This document shows positions 6,494 through 10,047 of a DNA stretch of 10,047 nt, piece by piece. The notes beneath the pieces are model-generated. The model saw nothing but the letters and a program-made list of their open reading frames with translations, ran no database searches and was not told where the DNA came from. The DNA is from an uncultured Ruminococcus sp. (GTDB lineage: Bacteria > Bacillota > Clostridia > Oscillospirales > Ruminococcaceae): NCBI GenBank assembly GCA_946186215.1, contig CAMHMM010000046.1, forward strand, positions 1 to 10,047, in the 5' to 3' direction. Position numbers and translations under genes: made by a program. Numbering within the stretch: position 1 is the stretch's first letter; each line of letters begins with the position of its first letter.

Positions 6494-6518
6494 AAAAACG
6501 GATCGTTCCTGTGTTCCG
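6494..6518 (-). terminator. Possible weak terminator between pgi and the P-loop gene
   Basis: On the minus strand CGGAAC and GATCCG can pair with one mismatch around an 8-base loop, followed by TTTTT (6494-6498). A second, stronger stem (6524-6546, GCACGGGC with GCCCTGTGC, one bulge) lies just upstream but has no T-run. Together they could reduce, but probably not stop, read-through from pgi into the P-loop gene. Confidence 0.3.
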
Positions 6519-6553
6519 CCTCTGCACGGGCTTATCCGCCCTGTGCTCTGCGG

Positions 6554-7894
6554 TCATCTGCCGAGCTTTGCCTCGAGAGCTGCCTTTGCATCCTCGTAGC
6601 CGGGCTTGCCCAGAAGCGCGAACATATTCTTCTTGTAGCTCTCAACGCCGGGCTGGTTGAAGGGGTTGATGCCCAGCATATAGCCGCTTACGGCACAAGC
6701 CTTCTCGAAGAAGTATACCATGTATCCGAAGGAGAACTCAGAAGTATCCTCCAGCTCGAGCACTACATTGGGAACACCGCCCTCTGTGTGAGCGAGCACC
6801 GTGCCTTCAAGAGCACGCCTGTTGACGAGAGACATATTCTGGTCGGAAAGGAAGTTGAGTCCGTCAAGGTTTGCGGGATCCTTTTCGATGAATCTGTCGG
6901 AAGCAGGCTTCTTTATGTCAACAACGGTCTCGAACATGATCCTCGATCCGTCCTGTATAAACTGGCCCATAGAGTGCAGATCGGTGGAGAAGATGCAGGA
7001 TGCAGGGAACAGGCCCTTGTTGTCCTTGCCCTCGCTCTCGCCGTAAAGCTGCTTGAACCACTCCGCCATCATCGCAAATGCAGGCTCGTAAGCTACGAGG
7101 AGCTCAACGGACTTGCCCTTTCTGTAAAGGATATTGCGGACAGCTGCATACTTGAGGCAGTCATTCTTTTCAAAATCAGCCTTGAAATCAGCTCTTGCAA
7201 GAGCTGCGCCTTCCATTACCCTGTCGATATCGCAGCCTGCAACTGCAATGGGAAGAAGTCCCACAGCGGTGAGAACGGAAAATCTTCCGCCTACATCATC
7301 TGCAATAACGAAGGTCTCGTAGCCCTCTCTGTCGGAAAGCTCCTTGAGTGTTCCTCTTGCCTTGTCTGTGGTAGCATAGATCCTGCCCTTGGCACCGTCC
7401 TTGCCGTATTTCTTTTCAAGCAGATCCTTGAAGATGCGGAATGCAAGTGCAGGCTCTGTGGTGGTGCCGGACTTGGAGATAACATTTACTGAAAAATCCC
7501 TGTCGCCCACGATGGAGATAACATCATTGAGATATGCGGGAGAAATGCTGTTGCCCACATAGTAGATGTCGGGTGTGTCCTTTTTAAGGCTGTTGTAGAG
7601 GGGCGAGCGCATAAGCTCGATAGCTGCTCTCGCGCCGAGATACGAACCGCCGATACCTATAACTATAAGCACCTCGGAATCCGACTTTATCTTTTCAGCT
7701 GCTGCCTTTATGCGTGCAAATTCATCCTTGTCATAGTTGACGGGGAGATCGAGCCAGCCGAGGAAATCATTTCCGTCGCCGCTGCGGTCTTCGAGGATCT
7801 TTGCAGCAAGCTCGCACTGGCGAGCTACAGAGGACAGCTCATGCTCCCTGATAAAACCGCTGAGATACGAAGTATTCAAACTGATTGGTGCCAT
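6554..7894 (-). CDS. pgi: Glucose-6-phosphate isomerase
   Basis: Pgi interconverts glucose-6-phosphate and fructose-6-phosphate in the cytoplasm, linking glycolysis, gluconeogenesis and sugar-nucleotide synthesis. The 446-residue product is the short form typical of Firmicutes (about 450 residues) rather than the 550-residue enterobacterial form. Two SIS domains are visible: GIGGSYLGARA (80-90) and SKSGTTTEPA (140-149, phosphate binding), then GGRFSVLT (202-209). Active-site candidates are E286 in YGESEGK, H307 in STDLHSMGQ, and the lysine in ESYKKNMF near the C-terminus. The ribosome binding site AGGAGG lies about 10 bases before the ATG. It has its own promoter and a structured leader of about 95 bases, and is followed by the small P-loop gene. 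Confidence 0.97.
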   Translation of the reverse strand: MAPISLNTSYLSGFIREHELSSVARQCELAAKILEDRSGDGNDFLGWLDLPVNYDKDEFARIKAAAEKIKSDSEVLIVIGIGGSYLGARAAIELMRSPLYNSLKKDTPDIYYVGNSISPAYLNDVISIVGDRDFSVNVISKSGTTTEPALAFRIFKDLLEKKYGKDGAKGRIYATTDKARGTLKELSDREGYETFVIADDVGGRFSVLTAVGLLPIAVAGCDIDRVMEGAALARADFKADFEKNDCLKYAAVRNILYRKGKSVELLVAYEPAFAMMAEWFKQLYGESEGKDNKGLFPASCIFSTDLHSMGQFIQDGSRIMFETVVDIKKPASDRFIEKDPANLDGLNFLSDQNMSLVNRRALEGTVLAHTEGGVPNVVLELEDTSEFSFGYMVYFFEKACAVSGYMLGINPFNQPGVESYKKNMFALLGKPGYEDAKAALEAKLGR

Positions 7895-7913
7895 TTATAC
7901 ATAACCTCCTGAG

Positions 7914-7963
7914 TGCGCCGCGGATCAAACGGTCCCTCCGCAGATGCCTGCGGCAGTGGCGCA
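7914..7963 (-). promoter_or_regulatory. Structured 5' leader of pgi
   Basis: The predicted pgi leader can fold into a closed element. An outer 6-bp stem pairs TGCGCC (7914-7919) with GGCGCA (7958-7963). Inside it a perfect 6-bp hairpin pairs CCGCAG (7938-7943) with CTGCGG (7948-7953) around an ATGC loop. On the mRNA, the 3' strand of the outer stem ends 3 bases before the AGGAGG site. It matches no riboswitch class I can name. Confidence 0.45.
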
Positions 7964-7997
7964 GCTTTCAGTAATCACTGATACTGATACACAAACT

Positions 7998-8026
7998 ATT
8001 TTACTATAAATCTCAGCAATTTTCAA
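7998..8026 (-). promoter_or_regulatory. Sigma-A promoter for pgi
   Basis: On the minus strand TTGAAA (8021-8026), 17 bases and TAAAAT (7998-8003) make a good housekeeping promoter, each box one base from consensus. The stretch upstream is A/T-rich, as an UP element would be. The start site should be near 7990, leaving a leader of about 95 bases. A 5-bp inverted repeat, TCAGT...ACTGA (7968-7981), lies just downstream. Confidence 0.75.
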
Positions 8027-8112
8027 CATTATTTTCAAAGGTTAATACTTAAAAAAACAAATTTGGCGAATATGCACAAATATAAGTATGCAAGCCTGTG
8101 TATTTTTCATTG

Positions 8113-8144
8113 AAAAGCTCTCCGCCTTTCGGCGAAGAGCTTTT
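8113..8144 (-). terminator. Rho-independent terminator after purA
   Basis: Arms at 8113-8126 and 8131-8144 form a 14-bp stem (one G-U pair) closed by a GAAA tetraloop on the minus strand. The stem is flanked by A and T runs (AAAAGCTC and GAGCTTTT), so it could work in both directions. It begins 2 bases after the purA stop and ends the purA transcript. Confidence 0.9.
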
Positions 8145-8146
8145 AT

Positions 8147-9421
8147 TCATCTCTCGATTATCTGAGATCTGTCGGGGCCTACGCCGACCATCTTGATCGG
8201 GCATTCGCAGAGCTCCTCGAGCCTTGCGATATAATCCTTAGCCACCTGCGGGAACTCATCGAAGCTGTGTGCGCCGGAGATATCATCGGAGAAGCCGGGA
8301 TGCTCCTCATATACGGGCTCGCAGCCTTCAAGTCCTTCAAGCGTGGGCGGGAAGTCTTTGATGATAGTGCCGTCGGGACGCTTGTATGCTACGCATACCT
8401 TGAGGGTATCAAGGCCTGCAAGGGTATCAAGCTTATTGATAACGAGGCAGGAAAGTCCGTTTACTCTTACAGCGTGACGAACAATAACGGAATCGAACCA
8501 GCCGGTTCTTCTCGGTCTGCCTGTGATGGTGCCGAATTCGCCGCCCCTGTTGCGGATATAGTCGCCTGTTTCATCCTCAAGCTCTGTGGGGAAGGGTCCC
8601 TTGCCCACTCTTGTGGTGTATGCCTTTGCAACGCCGTAAATGCCGTCGATCAGCATAGGGCCTACACCTGTACCTGTGCACACGCCTGCGGAAAGAGGAT
8701 GGGAGCTGGTAACATAGGGATATGTACCGAAGTCGATATCAAGAAGTGTAGCCTGTGCGCCCTCGAAGAGGATGGTCTTGCCTGCCTTTGCAGCCTCATA
8801 GGTGAGTACGGAAACATCATCCATGTACTTTGCAAGGCGCTGACCGTAGCCGATATATTCCTCGATTATGCCGTCGATATCGAGGGAAGCACCGCCGAAC
8901 ACCTTGGTTATCACAGCGTTTTTGAGCTCGCCTGCGCTGCGTGCCTTCTCTCTGAATATCTCGGGATGAACAAGGTCGTAGAAACGGAGTCCGCTTCTCT
9001 CGTACTTGTCCATATATGTGGGGCCTATACCCCTGTGGGTAGTGCCGATATCCTTATTGCCCCTGAACTTCTCGGAAAGTCCGTCAAGGGCGATATGCCA
9101 CGGCATGATGATATGCGCTCTGGGATCTATCTTCAGGTTGTCAAAAGAGATGCCTCTTGCGGAAAGATCGTCTATCTCGCCGAGGATATCCTTGGGATCG
9201 AGCACAACGCCCGCACCGATAAGGCACAGGGTATCCTTGTAGAGGATGCCCGAAGGTATGAGATGGAGCTTGTAGGTCTCGCCGCCGCTTACAACCGTGT
9301 GACCTGCATTATTGCCGCCCTGAGCACGAACGACTACATCAGCCCTTGAAGCAAGAATGTCTATGACCTTGCCCTTTCCCTCGTCACCCCACTGGGTACC
9401 GATAACTATGTTAGCAGACAT
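8147..9421 (-). CDS. purA: Adenylosuccinate synthetase
   Basis: PurA joins IMP and aspartate at the expense of GTP, the first committed step from IMP to AMP, in the cytoplasm. The 424-residue product has the usual length and all family signatures: GTQWGDEGKGK (8-18, with catalytic D13), GGNNAGHT (35-42, with catalytic H41), TTHRGIGP (127-134, IMP binding), FEGAQATLLDIDFGTYP (219-235), the aspartate loop near TTRVGKGPFPTE (269-280) and GRPRRTGWFD (301-310). The C-terminus GVGPDRSQII is also typical. The start ATG has GGGGGGA as ribosome binding site. It lies 65 bases after alaS, with a hairpin in the gap, and has a strong terminator behind it. I see no clear promoter in the gap, so it is probably read from the alaS transcript. 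Confidence 0.97.
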   Translation of the reverse strand: MSANIVIGTQWGDEGKGKVIDILASRADVVVRAQGGNNAGHTVVSGGETYKLHLIPSGILYKDTLCLIGAGVVLDPKDILGEIDDLSARGISFDNLKIDPRAHIIMPWHIALDGLSEKFRGNKDIGTTHRGIGPTYMDKYERSGLRFYDLVHPEIFREKARSAGELKNAVITKVFGGASLDIDGIIEEYIGYGQRLAKYMDDVSVLTYEAAKAGKTILFEGAQATLLDIDFGTYPYVTSSHPLSAGVCTGTGVGPMLIDGIYGVAKAYTTRVGKGPFPTELEDETGDYIRNRGGEFGTITGRPRRTGWFDSVIVRHAVRVNGLSCLVINKLDTLAGLDTLKVCVAYKRPDGTIIKDFPPTLEGLEGCEPVYEEHPGFSDDISGAHSFDEFPQVAKDYIARLEELCECPIKMVGVGPDRSQIIER

Positions 9422-9456
9422 TTTTATTCCCCCCGCTTAAATTGTTGTATTTCCTG

Positions 9457-9479
9457 TGCAGTCTGCAATGCAGACTGCA
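9457..9479. repeat. Perfect 10-bp inverted repeat between alaS and purA
   Basis: TGCAGTCTGC (9457-9466) and GCAGACTGCA (9470-9479) are perfect complements around a 3-base loop, filling a third of the 65-base gap. Each arm or its edge holds a further CTGCA unit. No T-run follows (the minus strand reads on as CAGGAAATA), so this is not a standard terminator. Roles could include mRNA processing, 3' end protection of alaS mRNA, or a protein-binding site. Confidence 0.65.
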
Positions 9480-9486
9480 GAACTTA

Positions 9487-10047
9487 TTACTTTGATACTA
9501 TGGATGCAAATGCGCTGAGAGCCTCGGAAAGCTTCGAGATATCTCCGACACCCGCCATAGCCGAATCCTTCTTTCCGCCGCCCTTGCCGCCTGTGATGGC
9601 CGCAGCCTCGCGGACGAATTTTCCTGCATCGGCGCCTGCCTTTACAGCATCTGCGCCGCATACGCACAGGAGCTGTGCCGCACCGTCCGCTGTATTTGCA
9701 AAGAGCACCACTGCATCGGGATTTGCACTTCTTATATCATCGCCCATGGAGCGCAGTGTATCTCTGGGAACATCCGCAGTCTGAGCAGTGACTACCCTGA
9801 ATGCGCCGACCTGAACGGCATTTTTCATCACATCGCCCGCATCAGCCTTTGCAAGTCTGGAGTTGAGCGCTGCGATCTCCTTTTCAAGAGCCTTGCCATG
9901 ATTTACGCTGCCCTGAGCCTTTTCAGGGATATCATCATAGGTGGATGCCTTGAGCACAGCACCTGTCTGTGCAAGCAGTGCCTGATATCTTTCAAGCAGC
10001 TCCATAACGCCGGTGCAGGTGATGGATTCTATTCTTCTGACACCTGC
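9487..10047 (-). CDS. alaS: Alanyl-tRNA synthetase, C-terminal 187 residues (5' part outside the window)
   Basis: The frame is open to the right edge and ends in TAA at 9487. It begins AGVRRIESITCTGVMELL, which matches the end of the AlaS editing domain, so the ATG at 10005 is an internal Met and not the start. A coiled or helical linker follows (about residues 50-75 of the fragment), then the C-Ala/DHHA1 domain with the glycine-rich signature GGKGGGKKDSAMAG (fragment residues 153-166), which helps bind the tRNA elbow. AlaS charges tRNA-Ala in the cytoplasm and clears mischarged Ser or Gly. No defect is seen in the visible part. purA follows in the same direction. Confidence 0.94.
   Translation of the reverse strand, partial: AGVRRIESITCTGVMELLERYQALLAQTGAVLKASTYDDIPEKAQGSVNHGKALEKEIAALNSRLAKADAGDVMKNAVQVGAFRVVTAQTADVPRDTLRSMGDDIRSANPDAVVLFANTADGAAQLLCVCGADAVKAGADAGKFVREAAAITGGKGGGKKDSAMAGVGDISKLSEALSAFASIVSK

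Noticed and set aside
6470..6495. TATATA box upstream of the small P-loop gene
   Set aside because: It lies only 4 bases before the ribosome binding site, so a start site there would remove that site, and no -35 box is visible.
6788..7492. Plus-strand open frame of 234 codons antisense to pgi
   Set aside because: It is a shadow of pgi with no ribosome binding site or recognisable domain.
8267..9349. Plus-strand open frame of 360 codons antisense to purA
   Set aside because: It is fully antisense to purA, which has all catalytic motifs. Its Cys-rich sequence follows from the codon pattern of the opposite strand.
1..10047. Search for mobile elements, CRISPR, toxin-antitoxin or defence genes
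   Set aside because: No transposase, integrase, spaced repeat array or defence-type domain is seen; nearly all genes are core housekeeping.

Overview
This window looks like ordinary core chromosome from a Gram-positive anaerobe of the Firmicutes/Bacillota, most likely Oscillospirales and plausibly Ruminococcus or a close relative. That placement is inferred from three things: strong AGGAGG-type ribosome binding sites, the der-plsY-gpsA gene order, and the style of the proteins. It is not proven. Every gene I can support is on the minus strand, so transcription runs from the right edge to the left. I see no tRNA or rRNA gene, CRISPR array, insertion sequence, integrase or phage gene.

In the direction of transcription, the right end holds the C-terminal part of alaS (alanyl-tRNA synthetase, cut by the window edge). 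Next, across a 65-base gap with a perfect 10-bp hairpin, is purA (adenylosuccinate synthetase), closed by a GAAA-tetraloop terminator. An AT-rich gap of about 250 bases carries a good sigma-A promoter and a structured leader for pgi (glucose-6-phosphate isomerase). A small stand-alone P-loop protein of unknown role follows pgi.

A near-perfect sigma-A promoter (TTGACA, 17 bases, TATAAT with extended -10) then drives yceD (DUF177) and rpmF (ribosomal protein L32). A hairpin terminator lies directly before der (the ribosome-assembly GTPase). Der is followed by plsY and gpsA, which together make glycerol-3-phosphate and acylate it, the first steps of phospholipid synthesis. So ribosome assembly and membrane-lipid genes sit side by side.

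The left end is less ordinary. An AT-rich gene for a polytopic membrane protein resembling DUF6056 follows gpsA by 34 bases. After it comes the start of a very basic, unrecognised protein that runs off the left edge. These two are the most accessory-like genes in the window. I found no convincing new multi-gene system. The best leads are the small P-loop protein, the unrecognised basic protein, and the RNA-level elements (pgi leader, alaS-purA hairpin, terminator in front of der).
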